Assembly: GCF_900200035.1 (NCBI RefSeq)
Contig: NZ_FZTC01000019.1
Location: forward strand, 558,001-622,000
DNA: 64,000 nt
Reading direction: 5' to 3'
From: Klebsiella grimontii
Lineage (GTDB): Bacteria; Pseudomonadota; Gammaproteobacteria; Enterobacterales; Enterobacteriaceae
How positions within the stretch are numbered: the first letter of the stretch is position 1; each line of letters begins with the position of its first letter. The translations under genes and the position numbers were made by a program. Below, piece after piece: positions 1-8,543 of this stretch. A model generated the notes under the pieces. That model did not search any database. It saw nothing but the letters and a program-made list of their open reading frames with translations, and was not told where the DNA came from.

Positions 1-1
1 C

Positions 2-1138
2 CTCGCCCTCTTTTCCGCCGGACTGGCGACCTTTGCGCTGCTCTATTGTGTTCAGCCGATTCTGCCGGTGCTCTCCAGCGAATTCGGCGTCTCGCCGGCC
101 AGCAGCAGTATCTCGCTGTCGATTTCCACGGCGATGCTGGCGGTCGGCCTGCTGTTTACCGGTCCGCTATCCGACGCCATCGGCCGCAAACAGGTGATGG
201 TGACCGCGCTGGTGCTGGCTTCCTGCTGCTCCCTGCTGTCGACGATGATGTCCAGCTGGCATGGGATCCTGATTATGCGCGCCCTGATCGGCCTGTCGTT
301 GAGCGGCGTGGCGGCGGTCGGCATGACCTATCTGAGCGAAGAGATCCACCCCAGCGTCGTGGCGTTCTCAATGGGGCTGTATATCAGCGGAAACTCGATT
401 GGCGGCATGAGCGGCCGTCTGCTGACCGGGGTATTCACCGATTTCTTCGGCTGGCGTATCGCGCTGGCGGTCATTAGCGGCTTCGCCCTCGCAGCCGCGC
501 TGATGTTCTGGCGCATCCTGCCGGCGTCGCGCCACTTCCGTCCAACGTCGCTGCGGCCAAAATCGCTGCTGATCAACTTCCGCCTGCACTGGCGCGATCG
601 CGGACTGCCGCTGCTGTTTCTTGAAGGTTTCTTATTAATGGGGGCATTCGTAACGCTGTTTAACTATATCGGCTATCGTCTGATGCTCTCGCCGTGGTCG
701 CTCAGCCAGGCGGTGGTTGGTCTGCTGTCGGTGGCCTATTTGACCGGAACCTGGAGTTCGCCGAAAGCCGGGGCGATGACCGTTCGCTACGGTCGCGGCC
801 CGGTACTGCTGTTCTCCACGGCGGTAATGCTCGGCGGCCTGCTGCTGACCCTGTTCTCGTCGCTATGGCTAATTTTTATCGGCATGCTGCTGTTCTCCGC
901 GGGCTTCTTCGCGGCACACTCGGTAGCCAGCAGTTGGATCGGCCCGCGCGCCCGTCGCGCCCGCGGTCAGGCGTCATCGCTCTATTTGTTTAGCTACTAT
1001 CTGGGTTCCAGCATGGCGGGGACGTTAGGCGGCGTGTTCTGGCATCACTACGGTTGGAACGGCGTCGGCGGGTTTATCGCGCTGATGCTGCTGGCGGCGC
1101 TGCTCACCGGCGCGTGTTTGCATAAACGGCTGAAATAA
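2..1138 (+). CDS. ynfM: YnfM-type MFS transporter, 5' truncated
   Basis: The reading frame is open from the first bases of the window, so the N-terminus is missing; 378 residues remain. The protein is a chain of hydrophobic helices with the major-facilitator loop signature GPLSDAIGRKQVM between the first visible helices, and a second half that mirrors the first. Length and position next to asr and ydgD match YnfM, an inner-membrane proton-driven exporter family linked to sugar and arabinose efflux. The natural substrate is not known from sequence. It ends in the basic tail HKRLK. A short GC-rich inverted repeat (1149-1155 with 1163-1169) follows the stop and may end transcription, although it has no T-run. 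Confidence 0.85.
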   Translation, partial: LALFSAGLATFALLYCVQPILPVLSSEFGVSPASSSISLSISTAMLAVGLLFTGPLSDAIGRKQVMVTALVLASCCSLLSTMMSSWHGILIMRALIGLSLSGVAAVGMTYLSEEIHPSVVAFSMGLYISGNSIGGMSGRLLTGVFTDFFGWRIALAVISGFALAAALMFWRILPASRHFRPTSLRPKSLLINFRLHWRDRGLPLLFLEGFLLMGAFVTLFNYIGYRLMLSPWSLSQAVVGLLSVAYLTGTWSSPKAGAMTVRYGRGPVLLFSTAVMLGGLLLTLFSSLWLIFIGMLLFSAGFFAAHSVASSWIGPRARRARGQASSLYLFSYYLGSSMAGTLGGVFWHHYGWNGVGGFIALMLLAALLTGACLHKRLK

Positions 1139-1173
1139 CGCGGGTTAACGTGGCCTGTCGCGGGCCACGCTAT

Positions 1174-1266
1174 TCACCACATCCCCAGTACCGACGACAT
1201 TCCTAACACCTCTCTAACGGCATCGATAGAAAGCAGAGCAATAAACAGCCAGGTAAACGGATTCAT
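1174..1266 (-). CDS. 30-aa putative small membrane protein
   Basis: A 30-codon frame starts at an ATG with a good ribosome-binding site (GAGGTGG, about 5 bases upstream). The peptide begins MNPFTWLFIALLSIDAVREV and ends SSVLGMW. It has one hydrophobic helix at about residues 4-14 followed by an amphipathic stretch, the usual form of enterobacterial small membrane proteins. It is convergent with ynfM, 35 bases from its stop. I cannot name it. The start, RBS and composition support a real gene, but no homologue search was possible. Confidence 0.55.
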   Translation of the reverse strand: MNPFTWLFIALLSIDAVREVLGMSSVLGMW

Positions 1267-1557
1267 AATCCACCTCGCATAGGCGGGCTGTGCCTGCATT
1301 AAGTTTAGCCGCGGTTCAGAGAAAGCGTCTGTTACTTTACGCACATCCGGATTATTTCGAGCCAAACATAAAATACGCAATCGATTAATCCCTACATTAT
1401 GCTAATGGCCGGCGAGCCGATGCGGGCGGCGATGTCCGATTGCCTCAGGAGATTTGTGGCGGAAGGCCCCGCATCCCTCGACCCCATCGGCGTATCACGA
1501 TAGTGTAGAGGCCAACGAAAACCTCTTTTGTTCACTTGCCACCGTCAGAGTGTAAAC

Positions 1558-3045
1558 ATGACCGAAAACAAAAATTATCATCAGCTTACCCGCACCTTTC
1601 AGCGACTCTCCCGCTTCTCGCATCTCTCGGCCATCGCCGGCTGGGATATGTTCGCCATGATGCCGCCCGGCGGCAGCGCGGCCCGCGGCGCAGCGCTCGC
1701 CGAGCTCGGCGTTTTGCAGCATCAGATCCTCACCGACAAGAAAGTGGGTGAATGGCTACAGAACGCGCTTCAGGAAGAGCTAAATGATGTGGAACAGGCA
1801 AACCTGCGCGAAATGACTCGCCAGTACCAACAGGCGGCGCTGCTGCCGGAAAGCCTGGTGGAAGCGAAATCGCTGGCGGGTAGCCGCTGCGAGCACGCCT
1901 GGCGCAGCCAGCGTCCGGCGAACGACTGGCAGGGTTTTGCCGAGAACCTGCGTGAAGTCGTCAAACTGAGCCGCGAGGAGGCGCAGATTCGCGCGGCGGC
2001 GAAAGGCGGCTCCCGCTATGACGCTCTGCTGGATATTTTTGAACCGGATATGACCAGCGCCCGTCTGGACGTGCTGTTCGCGGACCTGAAATCCTGGCTT
2101 CCTTCGCTGCTGGAAAAAGCGGTTGAGAAGCAGGCACAGACGCCGCTCATCGAACCTCAGGGGCCGTTTCCGATTACCGACCAGCGCGAGCTGGGACTGG
2201 AAGCGATGCGCGTGCTGGGATTTGATTTTGACGGCGGACGCCTGGATATCAGCGCCCACCCGTTCTGCGGCGGCGTCCCCGAGGATGTGCGTATCACCAC
2301 GCGCTACAACGAAAACGACCTGCTCAGCGCGCTGTTTGGCGTGATTCACGAAACCGGCCACGCGCGCTATGAACAAAATCTGCCGCGTAACTGGCTCGAT
2401 CAGCCCATTGCCCTCGCCCGTTCTACGGCGATCCATGAGTCGCAAAGCCTGTTTTTCGAGATGCAGCTTGGCCGCAGCGACGCCTTTCTGCAGCGCCTGC
2501 TGCCAACGGTACGCCAGTACTTTGGCGAACAGCCGGCCTTTAGCCGCGAAAACTTCATCGCCTGGAATCAGCGCGTCAAGCCGGGCTTTATCCGCGTCGA
2601 CGCGGATGAGGTGAGCTATCCGGCACACGTCATTCTGCGCTATGAAATTGAACGCGCGCTGATTGATGGCGACATCGAGGTCGATGATATTCCGGCGCTG
2701 TGGGACGAAAAAATGCAGCACTGGCTGGGACTTTCCACCACCGGCAACTACCGCGACGGCTGTATGCAGGATATCCACTGGACCGACGGCGGTTTTGGCT
2801 ATTTCCCTTCCTATACGCTTGGCGCGATGTACGCCGCTCAGCTGATGGCTTCCGCCAGACGGGCGCTACCGCAGCTGGAAAGCGATATCGCCAACGGTAA
2901 CTTCAGCGCCCTGTTTGACTGGCTGCGGCAAAATATCTGGCAGCACGGTAGCCGTTTTACCACCTCGCAGCTGATTCAGCATGCTACCGGAGAAGACCTT
3001 AACAGCGCCTATTTCCGCCAGCACCTTACCTCGCGTTATCTGTAA
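1558..3045 (+). CDS. M32 family metallocarboxypeptidase (Taq type)
   Basis: This 495-residue cytosolic zinc carboxypeptidase removes C-terminal residues from peptides. The M32 signatures occur in order: SAHPFCGG, the zinc motif HETGH at about residues 264-268, HESQSLFFE with the third metal ligand, the IRVDADEVSYP segment, and GCMQDIHW near the end. Length matches the family (about 500). I start at the ATG at 1558 (MTENKNYHQL); an in-frame upstream start at 1528 would add ten residues with no helix-like character. It stands alone between a small convergent gene and asr, and a strong GC hairpin follows it. E. coli K-12 lacks it at this position, so it belongs to the Klebsiella-side gene content. 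Confidence 0.9.
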   Translation: MTENKNYHQLTRTFQRLSRFSHLSAIAGWDMFAMMPPGGSAARGAALAELGVLQHQILTDKKVGEWLQNALQEELNDVEQANLREMTRQYQQAALLPESLVEAKSLAGSRCEHAWRSQRPANDWQGFAENLREVVKLSREEAQIRAAAKGGSRYDALLDIFEPDMTSARLDVLFADLKSWLPSLLEKAVEKQAQTPLIEPQGPFPITDQRELGLEAMRVLGFDFDGGRLDISAHPFCGGVPEDVRITTRYNENDLLSALFGVIHETGHARYEQNLPRNWLDQPIALARSTAIHESQSLFFEMQLGRSDAFLQRLLPTVRQYFGEQPAFSRENFIAWNQRVKPGFIRVDADEVSYPAHVILRYEIERALIDGDIEVDDIPALWDEKMQHWLGLSTTGNYRDGCMQDIHWTDGGFGYFPSYTLGAMYAAQLMASARRALPQLESDIANGNFSALFDWLRQNIWQHGSRFTTSQLIQHATGEDLNSAYFRQHLTSRYL

Positions 3046-3050
3046 ATCAC

Positions 3051-3077
3051 CGGCGTCGGGCCCCGCTCCCGACGCCG
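3051..3077 (+). terminator. Hairpin after the M32 peptidase gene
   Basis: A perfect 10-bp inverted repeat, CGGCGTCGGG with CCCGACGCCG and a 7-base loop, begins 6 bases after the stop codon. There is no clear T-tract (TGTTCC follows), so termination may be incomplete. Confidence 0.6.
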
Positions 3078-3103
3078 TGTTCCACCTTGGCCGCAGCACG
3101 TTG

Positions 3104-3117
3104 TACATACGGTTACA
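3104..3117 (+). promoter_or_regulatory. RstA box upstream of asr
   Basis: TACATACGGTTACA matches the published RstA consensus (TACAT, three bases, GTTACA) in both fixed halves. It lies 104 bases before the asr start. RstA is known to activate asr in E. coli under acid stress, and rstA and rstB lie in the same window. Confidence 0.8.
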
Positions 3118-3221
3118 CGCCGATACCAAACACTCACGGAAACCTCGATAAGACAAGCATATAGTTCTTTCAACGGCCCCGCAGTGGGGTTGAAACAAGA
3201 AACCTTTCCGAGGATATCAGA

Positions 3222-3590
3222 ATGAAAAAAGTATTAGCTCTGGTCGTTGCCGCTGCTATGGGTCTGTCTTCTGTTGCTTTCGCTGCCGATGCTGCCACCA
3301 CCACAACTCCGGCGCCGGCTGCTGCAACTCACAGCACCACCGCTAAAGCGACCCACCATAAAAAACACCATACCGCCGCTGCCAAACCGGCTGCTGAGCA
3401 GAAAGCGCAGGCGGCTAAAAAGCACAAAAAAGCCGCAGCTAAACCAGCTGTAACCCAGAAAGCCCAGGCCGCTAAGAAACACAAAAAAGCCGCTGCTAAA
3501 CCTGTAGCTCAGAAAGCGCAGGCAGCTAAAAAACACCACAAAACCACTAAACATCATACCGCTAAACCAGCTGCACAACCGGCTGCTTAA
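3222..3590 (+). CDS. asr: Acid shock protein Asr
   Basis: This 122-residue periplasmic protein is induced at low pH. Residues 1-21 form a classic signal peptide ending AFA/AD. The mature part is almost only Ala, Lys, His, Thr, Pro and Gln. It carries tandem units built on [16 protein letters not shown], two close copies and a third degenerate one at about residues 60-110, then a His/Lys-rich tail ending KPAAQPAA. This very basic, disordered composition is typical of Asr, whose precursor is processed in the periplasm. The start has an AGGA ribosome-binding site and an RstA box lies upstream. A strong terminator separates it from ydgU. Copy number of the lysine-rich units differs between species. 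Confidence 0.95.
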   Translation: MKKVLALVVAAAMGLSSVAFAADAATTTTPAPAAATHSTTAKATHHKKHHTAAAKPAAEQKAQAAKKHKKAAAKPAVTQKAQAAKKHKKAAAKPVAQKAQAAKKHHKTTKHHTAKPAAQPAA

Positions 3591-3620
3591 TCTCCCGGGT
3601 TAAGTTGTGTGATATGATAT

Positions 3621-3648
3621 CGGCGCTGTCTTCAGCGCCGTTTTTTTC
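3621..3648 (+). terminator. Intrinsic terminator after asr
   Basis: The stem GGCGCTG with CAGCGCC and a 4-base loop is followed directly by a run of seven T. It lies 31 bases after asr and just before ydgU. Confidence 0.9.
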
Positions 3649-3659
3649 TGGAGAGCACC

Positions 3660-3743
3660 ATGCTGCGGCGCTATCGTTTTGAGCTCATCCTGATCCTGCT
3701 GATTATCTGCGCGCTGGTCGCCAGCCGTTTTTTCCTTTACTAA
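3660..3743 (+). CDS. ydgU: Small membrane protein YdgU
   Basis: This 27-residue single-helix membrane peptide begins MLRRYRFELILILLIICALV. It is nearly identical in layout to E. coli YdgU, which also lies directly after asr: a short basic N-terminus, one hydrophobic helix and a short tail. GGAG lies close before the start. It is easily missed because of its length. Function is unknown. Its last bases overlap the stop of the LysE remnant on the other strand. Confidence 0.85.
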   Translation: MLRRYRFELILILLIICALVASRFFLY

Positions 3744-4003
3744 AGATGTAGCTGCCACACGTTATATCCCAACCCATAGATCGCCAGAAGCAGCAGAAAA
3801 AGCGCCGAGACCCTCGTCAAGCGTTTGGCGCAACGCGCCGTTAACCAACGACGAACCGCCAGAATGAAAAGCGAAAGCACGCTCAGATCGATCGGCACCC
3901 ACACCGCCGTCAATATCCCCAGACTGCAGCCGAAACTGTTGGTGAGATGAATAAGCTGCGGAAAAAAAGCGGCAAAAAAGAGAATATCTTTGGGATTGCC
4001 TAA
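3740..4003 (-). pseudogene. LysE/RhtB-family exporter, 3' remnant
   Basis: The minus strand reads GNPKDILFFAAFFPQL and then hydrophobic helices to the end (GYNVWQLHL). This is the C-terminal half of a LysE/RhtB amino-acid exporter, starting at the family's conserved NPK motif. The first 100 or so residues, with the N-terminal helices, are absent. Upstream of about 4003 the frame runs into sequence that on the plus strand encodes the end of a LysR regulator. The open frame continues to 4060, but its first roughly 20 residues are antisense LysR sequence. The product is therefore a chimera and probably not functional. Confidence 0.7.
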
Positions 4004-4004
4004 T

Positions 4005-4208
4005 CTGCCCGCGATCCGCGCGGGACTGCTGGCCTTGCCCTTCTCTACCACGATAGCCACCGGCGAAGGCTACTATTTTGTCTGGCCGAAAAATACGCTC
4101 AGCCCGCAGCCGATCGCCCTATTGCAGCGTTTTTTAAACCAGCATATTCCCGGTCCGCTCTCCGCTGACGTTATCCGCCAGGGCGCGGCCCCGGATTACA
4201 GTACGTGA
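4005..4208 (+). pseudogene. LysR-family regulator, 3' remnant
   Basis: The plus strand reads IRAGLLALPFSTTIATGEGYYFVWPKN and continues to a stop at 4208. This resembles the last part of the effector domain of GcvA-type LysR regulators (a leucine-rich AGxL segment, PF, then YYxVWP). The DNA-binding half is missing. It lies tail-out against the LysE remnant, as expected if an original divergent regulator-exporter pair lost the shared promoter region and both 5' halves in one deletion. Its stop overlaps the end of the small gene at 4196-4300. Confidence 0.6.
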
Positions 4209-4300
4209 ACCGCCGTCACCAGCAGATAGCCCGTGGCGCCCCAAATCATTGCTGACACCAGCGAAACGTAAACTAATGCGCGAATACCTTGCTTAGACAT
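4196..4300 (-). CDS. 34-aa putative small membrane protein
   Basis: The frame starts at an ATG preceded by GGGAGGATTT, a near-perfect ribosome-binding site 5-6 bases upstream. The peptide begins MSKQGIRALVYVSLVSAMIW and ends YLLVTAVHVL: a short basic N-terminus, then one long hydrophobic helix through the membrane. It is convergent with the LysR remnant and overlaps it by 13 bases. I do not recognise a named family. The strong RBS and clean membrane profile make it a likely gene. Confidence 0.6.
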   Translation of the reverse strand: MSKQGIRALVYVSLVSAMIWGATGYLLVTAVHVL

Positions 4301-4785
4301 AAATCCTCCCGTATATCGGGTGTTTGATATTGCAGATATCATCGCCGGGATAACATCTCTGTTTGCTCAACAAGGTGGTAGCAATAACAACGTTTACGGT
4401 GAGAAAATGTTTCGCTTTGAAAGTAATTGATAAACAGGTAAAGAAGTGCGCTTATCCTGCAAAGAAATCTCTTTTTTCCCGCAATATTGGCGCTGTTTAG
4501 TCATTAGGGACTTGAGAAAAAGCTGAAGCGGGAATCATTTTATCGCTACCCGCTGGTTGTACGTTCGGATACACGATTTCTGTTGCTTCCGTTGCCCTTT
4601 TCTGCGGAAATAACGCCGCAGGAAAATGGTGTTAACATATTGAATACACACCATTCATCCGTAAGCGACTGGCGATTTTAGCTGATTCCGCCCGCCGTCT
4701 GGCTTAATTAAAATTATTCTTAACTTTCATAAACTTAAATCTGCTGCTACTTTCAATAGACATAATTATCTCCCCAGAGAGTGAT
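4301..4785. other. AT-rich intergenic region before ydgD
   Basis: About 485 bases without a supported gene. It should hold the promoter of the 34-aa gene (leftward) and that of ydgD (rightward). I saw no strong hairpin with a T-run and no recognisable regulator box. Confidence 0.5.
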
Positions 4786-5598
4786 ATGCGTAGAGACGTC
4801 CTGTTATTACTGTGTTCCATTTCCCTGTTTCCAGCGCTGGTCCAGGCCGATGATGATGGCATGAGTGCAAAAGATATTAAGACGCTGTTTTTTGGTCATG
4901 ACGACCGAAAACCGGTCAGCAACCCCACGGACGATCCCTGGGATGCGATTGGGCAACTGGAAACCGCCAGCGGTAATCTCTGTACCGCGACGCTGATCGC
5001 CCCCAACCTGGCGCTCACCGCCGGTCACTGCCTGCTGACGCCGCCCAAAGGCAAGCCGGATAAACCCGTCGCGCTGCGCTTTATCTCGCGCAAAGGTGGC
5101 TGGGTGTACGAAATTCACGGTATTGAAGGCCGCGTGGACCCTTCGCTGGGCAAACGGCTTAAGGCCGACGGCGATGGCTGGATAGTTCCCAGCGCCGCGG
5201 CGCCGTGGGATTTTGGCCTGATCGTGCTGCGCTACGCCCCTTCCGGTATTACGCCGGTGCCGATTTTTAGCGGCAGCAAAGCCGATCTGACCGCGGCGCT
5301 CAAGACCGCAGAACGAAAAGTGACTCAGTCAGGCTATCCGGAAGATCATCTGGATAATCTCTACACCCACGAAGATTGCGTGGTCACCGGCTGGGCGCAA
5401 ACATCGGTGCTCTCCCATCAATGCGATACGCTACCCGGCGATAGCGGCTCGCCGCTGCTGCTGAAAACCGACGACGGCTGGCAGGTGATCGCGGTACAGA
5501 GTTCGGCGCCGGGGGCAAAAGATCGCTGGCGGGCGGACAACCGCGCCATCTCGGTGACCGGCTTTCGCGATAAGCTTGAGGCGCTGGCCGCCCAGTAA
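4786..5598 (+). CDS. ydgD: Periplasmic trypsin-like serine protease YdgD
   Basis: This 270-residue exported protease has a signal peptide at residues 1-21 (cleavage near VQA/DD). The chymotrypsin-fold triad is visible: His in TAGHC, Asp in [10 protein letters not shown] and Ser in [10 protein letters not shown]. Paired cysteines near the His and before the Ser suggest disulfides. The order and its place between asr/ydgU and mdtIJ match E. coli ydgD. The natural substrate is unknown. GAGAG lies before the start. Confidence 0.9.
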   Translation: MRRDVLLLLCSISLFPALVQADDDGMSAKDIKTLFFGHDDRKPVSNPTDDPWDAIGQLETASGNLCTATLIAPNLALTAGHCLLTPPKGKPDKPVALRFISRKGGWVYEIHGIEGRVDPSLGKRLKADGDGWIVPSAAAPWDFGLIVLRYAPSGITPVPIFSGSKADLTAALKTAERKVTQSGYPEDHLDNLYTHEDCVVTGWAQTSVLSHQCDTLPGDSGSPLLLKTDDGWQVIAVQSSAPGAKDRWRADNRAISVTGFRDKLEALAAQ

Positions 5599-5602
5599 GC
5601 GG

Positions 5603-7759
5603 TCAGCCTTGCTGCTGGCGCAGCTGCAATAACGATGCGACGGGCATCGGCTCGCTGAAGAAGAAGCCCTGCAATTTGTCGCATCCCGCCCGTCGCAGCA
5701 GCGCCAGCTGTTGCTGATTTTCAACGCCTTCCGCCACAACCGTAATCCCCAACGCCCCGGCAATGCGCACGGTACCGCGCACCAGCTCCGCCGCCTGGGT
5801 ATCCACATCCACCAGCCCGGCCAGTGATTTATCGATTTTGAGACTGTCGAAGCTAAAGCTGCGTAAATAGCCGATGCTGGAGTAGCCGGTGCCAAAATCA
5901 TCGAGCGCCACCGCGATCCCCAGCGACCTTAAATTTTCAATCGCCGCCCGCGCACGCTCGGGATTCTCCAGAACGTAGCTCTCCGTAACCTCAAGCTGTA
6001 ACCGACGGGCCGGGAAATGGCAGCGGCCCAGCACCTGCACCACCCGCGACTCAAACTCCGGGTCGCGGAACTGCGCCGGAGAGATATTCACCGACAGCAG
6101 CAAATCGTCTAAAGGCTGCAGCTCGCTACAGGCGCGTTGCAGAACAAACTGACCAAGCGCGTAGATCAAACCGCTACTTTCGGCAATACCGATAAACGTG
6201 TCCGGCGGCAGCGCCCCCTGCGGACGTCGCGGCCAGCGCAGCAGCGCTTCCACGCCCTCCATAACCAGCGTATCGGCGTTGACTATCGGCTGGTACCAGA
6301 CATCAAACTCTTCGTTCTCCAGCCCCTGGCGGATGCCGTTTTCGATATTCAGCTGATACTGCCGCGCGTCGCTGAGCGCTTCGTCATACCAGGTGGTGCG
6401 CCCTTTACCGGTTTTTTTCGAGTGGTACATGGCAATATCGGCGCGGCGAAAAAGCTCGGTGCTGGAACAGCTCGCCGGGACGCCGCTGGCGATGCCGATG
6501 CTGGCGCTGATATAAATTTTTCGTTCGTTGAGGATAACGGGGGCTTTTAACAGTTCCAGCACCGCCCAGGCAAAGGCCAACGCCTGATTTACCGCTTGTT
6601 CGCCGCTTACGGTCATCGCAAACTCGTCGCCGCCCATTCGCGCCAGCATCCCTTCGGGAGGCACGCGCTGCCGAAGCTCTTTAGCAATATGAATAATCAA
6701 CGCATCGCCTACATCGTGGCCGTAGTTGTCGTTAACATCCTTAAAGCCGTCGAGATCGATAAACACCACGCTTTGCGTCTGGTACTGCGCATTTTCGCAT
6801 ACCTGATTAAGACGTTCGATCAGCGCCCGCCGGTTTGGCAAGCGGCTCAGCCAGTCGGTCATGGCAATATTGCGCGCCAGCTTTTCGCCGCGCGCCAGCT
6901 TGTAAAGCCCGAGGCAGCTGAAGAGAATAAACAGCAGGATCAGCCCCGCTGCCACGACGGCGATCAGCCGAATATTGTTTGATGCCGCCCGCGCGGCTTC
7001 AGCGCCGGGAAGCCCCGGATGCCAGCTCAGATAGCCAACGATTTCCCCGGACTGGGTGCGGAGCGGGATACTGTATTCGCCGCCGCCTGGCGTGACGTGG
7101 AGGTTGCGGATCTGAAACGTATCGCCCAGCCGCTCAAGCATTTGCGGGTTAATATGACGGGTGATCACCAGATAGCGACGCGTATCATCATAGACCTGCA
7201 GCCGTCCTGTCGTCGGGCGAATCAGGCCAATGGCAATAAAGGCGATACCGGCGCGGGTTCGGGTGATGCCGGCATAAGCGCTTTTGCCGCTGCGCAGGGC
7301 GGCGGCATGCTGCGAGATGAGCGAATGAAAACCGTTGCCGAGAAATTGGGTATCCTGTTCGGTAAAGCTCTCACTGCGAAACGATCCCCACAGCACGCGA
7401 TAGTGCTGGTCGAGCACGAAAGTGCCGTCATAAAGGTTATTGATCTTAAAGCCGGAACCCCAGGAGTTATAGAGCCATTGCGGATCGAGCCGGTCGGTAT
7501 AGGTCTGATGCACCGCATCGTCCCAGATAGCGTTATCCATCACCAGCGACAGCACGCGATTCACCGAGGTTTGCACCGCGCCATCCACCGATAGCACGGA
7601 ACGATGCTTATCAATTTCGTTTGCTTTCAGGCCGATCAGGTGCTGGCTGAGGTAGAGGAGCGAAATAATGGACACGATTAAGCCAATCCCGGCGAGGACA
7701 ATCATGATGGAAAGCGTTCTGGCGGAGGGAATATTGCGCCAGCCTGGCAAATGGATCAT
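5603..7759 (-). CDS. Membrane CHASE4-like GGDEF-EAL protein
   Basis: This 718-residue inner-membrane protein probably makes or breaks cyclic di-GMP. One helix at about residues 15-40 and another at about 262-288 enclose a periplasmic sensing domain of CHASE4 type. The GGDEF domain (about 298-460) keeps an intact GGDEF at 376-380. The EAL domain (about 470-715) has EALLRW at 504, then NISPAQFR, EVTES, DDFGTGYSS, KIDKSL and AEGVEN, so phosphodiesterase residues are all present. Both activities are possible on motif grounds; EAL activity often dominates in such hybrids. It is convergent with ydgD, 4 bases apart. Confidence 0.88.
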   Translation of the reverse strand: MIHLPGWRNIPSARTLSIMIVLAGIGLIVSIISLLYLSQHLIGLKANEIDKHRSVLSVDGAVQTSVNRVLSLVMDNAIWDDAVHQTYTDRLDPQWLYNSWGSGFKINNLYDGTFVLDQHYRVLWGSFRSESFTEQDTQFLGNGFHSLISQHAAALRSGKSAYAGITRTRAGIAFIAIGLIRPTTGRLQVYDDTRRYLVITRHINPQMLERLGDTFQIRNLHVTPGGGEYSIPLRTQSGEIVGYLSWHPGLPGAEAARAASNNIRLIAVVAAGLILLFILFSCLGLYKLARGEKLARNIAMTDWLSRLPNRRALIERLNQVCENAQYQTQSVVFIDLDGFKDVNDNYGHDVGDALIIHIAKELRQRVPPEGMLARMGGDEFAMTVSGEQAVNQALAFAWAVLELLKAPVILNERKIYISASIGIASGVPASCSSTELFRRADIAMYHSKKTGKGRTTWYDEALSDARQYQLNIENGIRQGLENEEFDVWYQPIVNADTLVMEGVEALLRWPRRPQGALPPDTFIGIAESSGLIYALGQFVLQRACSELQPLDDLLLSVNISPAQFRDPEFESRVVQVLGRCHFPARRLQLEVTESYVLENPERARAAIENLRSLGIAVALDDFGTGYSSIGYLRSFSFDSLKIDKSLAGLVDVDTQAAELVRGTVRIAGALGITVVAEGVENQQQLALLRRAGCDKLQGFFFSEPMPVASLLQLRQQQG

Positions 7760-7864
7760 GTTCTGCCCTCATGTCGGCCGGTAGCGAAATACGCCGAACT
7801 GGCTCTTTTTTAAGAGTAATACAGAGAGCAGAATTTGCCGCCCGCATCCACAGGCGGCATCATA

Positions 7865-8194
7865 TCAGGCGAGTTTAATTAACACCATGCCGACCACCAG
7901 CAGGAGCAGGCCGGCCCAGCCTTTATGATTCAGACGCTGGCCAAACAGCACCCAGCCGGCGGCAATGGTCGCCGCAATGCCGAAACCGCCCCACAGCGCA
8001 TAGGCCACCGACAGGTCAATCCCTTTGACCGCCTGCGAAAGCGCGCTGAAGGCGCCAAGAACCGCCGCCAGCGACATAAGGCCATAGAACTTACGTCGAA
8101 AACCGTCGGAAAACTTAAGAAAAACGTTGGCCATAATTTCCAGCGCGATAGCCAGCGCCAGCCAGGCGGCATGGACCCACTCAAACTGTTGCAT
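7865..8194 (-). CDS. mdtI: Spermidine exporter subunit MdtI (SMR)
   Basis: This 109-residue, four-helix small multidrug resistance protein forms a heterodimeric inner-membrane exporter with MdtJ. The conserved membrane glutamate is in helix 1 ([11 protein letters not shown]), and [10 protein letters not shown] is the SMR signature of helix 3. E. coli MdtJI exports spermidine. The start overlaps the end of mdtJ by 14 bases, indicating co-transcription and translational coupling. Confidence 0.92.
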   Translation of the reverse strand: MQQFEWVHAAWLALAIALEIMANVFLKFSDGFRRKFYGLMSLAAVLGAFSALSQAVKGIDLSVAYALWGGFGIAATIAAGWVLFGQRLNHKGWAGLLLLVVGMVLIKLA

Positions 8195-8543
8195 GAGTTT
8201 TCTCCTTGCCCGGTTTCACCGTTTTCTGCGTTCCCGATTTAATCAATACAATCCCGGCGACCAGGGTGACCAGACCGGCAATTTTTATCGTCGACAGCGT
8301 TTCATCAAACAGCAGAACGCTGAAAATCGTGATCAGTAAAATGCCGATCCCTTCCCATAGGGCATAGGCCACGCCGAGGGCGATTTTTTTCACGGCGAAA
8401 GCCAGGAAAATATAGGAAAGCGCAATCATCACCAGCATTAAAATAAAACCAGTGTGGCCGCCGCTTACGCTTGCCCATTTCATCGACAAAGTGCCGGTAA
8501 TTTCAGCAACGATTGCTAAAGCTAATAAAATCCAATAAAACAT
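8181..8543 (-). CDS. mdtJ: Spermidine exporter subunit MdtJ (SMR)
   Basis: This 120-residue SMR protein is the partner of MdtI. The helix 1 glutamate is in [14 protein letters not shown] and the signature [10 protein letters not shown] follows in helix 3. A charged tail ([13 protein letters not shown]) extends beyond helix 4, longer than in most SMR proteins and typical of MdtJ. It is first in the mdtJI operon, with AGGAGA before the ATG. Order and orientation relative to tqsA match E. coli. Confidence 0.92.
   Translation of the reverse strand: MFYWILLALAIVAEITGTLSMKWASVSGGHTGFILMLVMIALSYIFLAFAVKKIALGVAYALWEGIGILLITIFSVLLFDETLSTIKIAGLVTLVAGIVLIKSGTQKTVKPGKEKTHATV

Noticed and set aside
1780-2778. 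332-codon minus-strand frame inside the M32 peptidase gene
   Set aside because: The plus-strand frame carries all M32 motifs; the antisense product resembles no family.
3350-3560. Tandem DNA repeats that could suggest a CRISPR-like or satellite array
   Set aside because: They are the in-frame lysine/alanine-rich repeats of asr, with no unique spacers of constant length.
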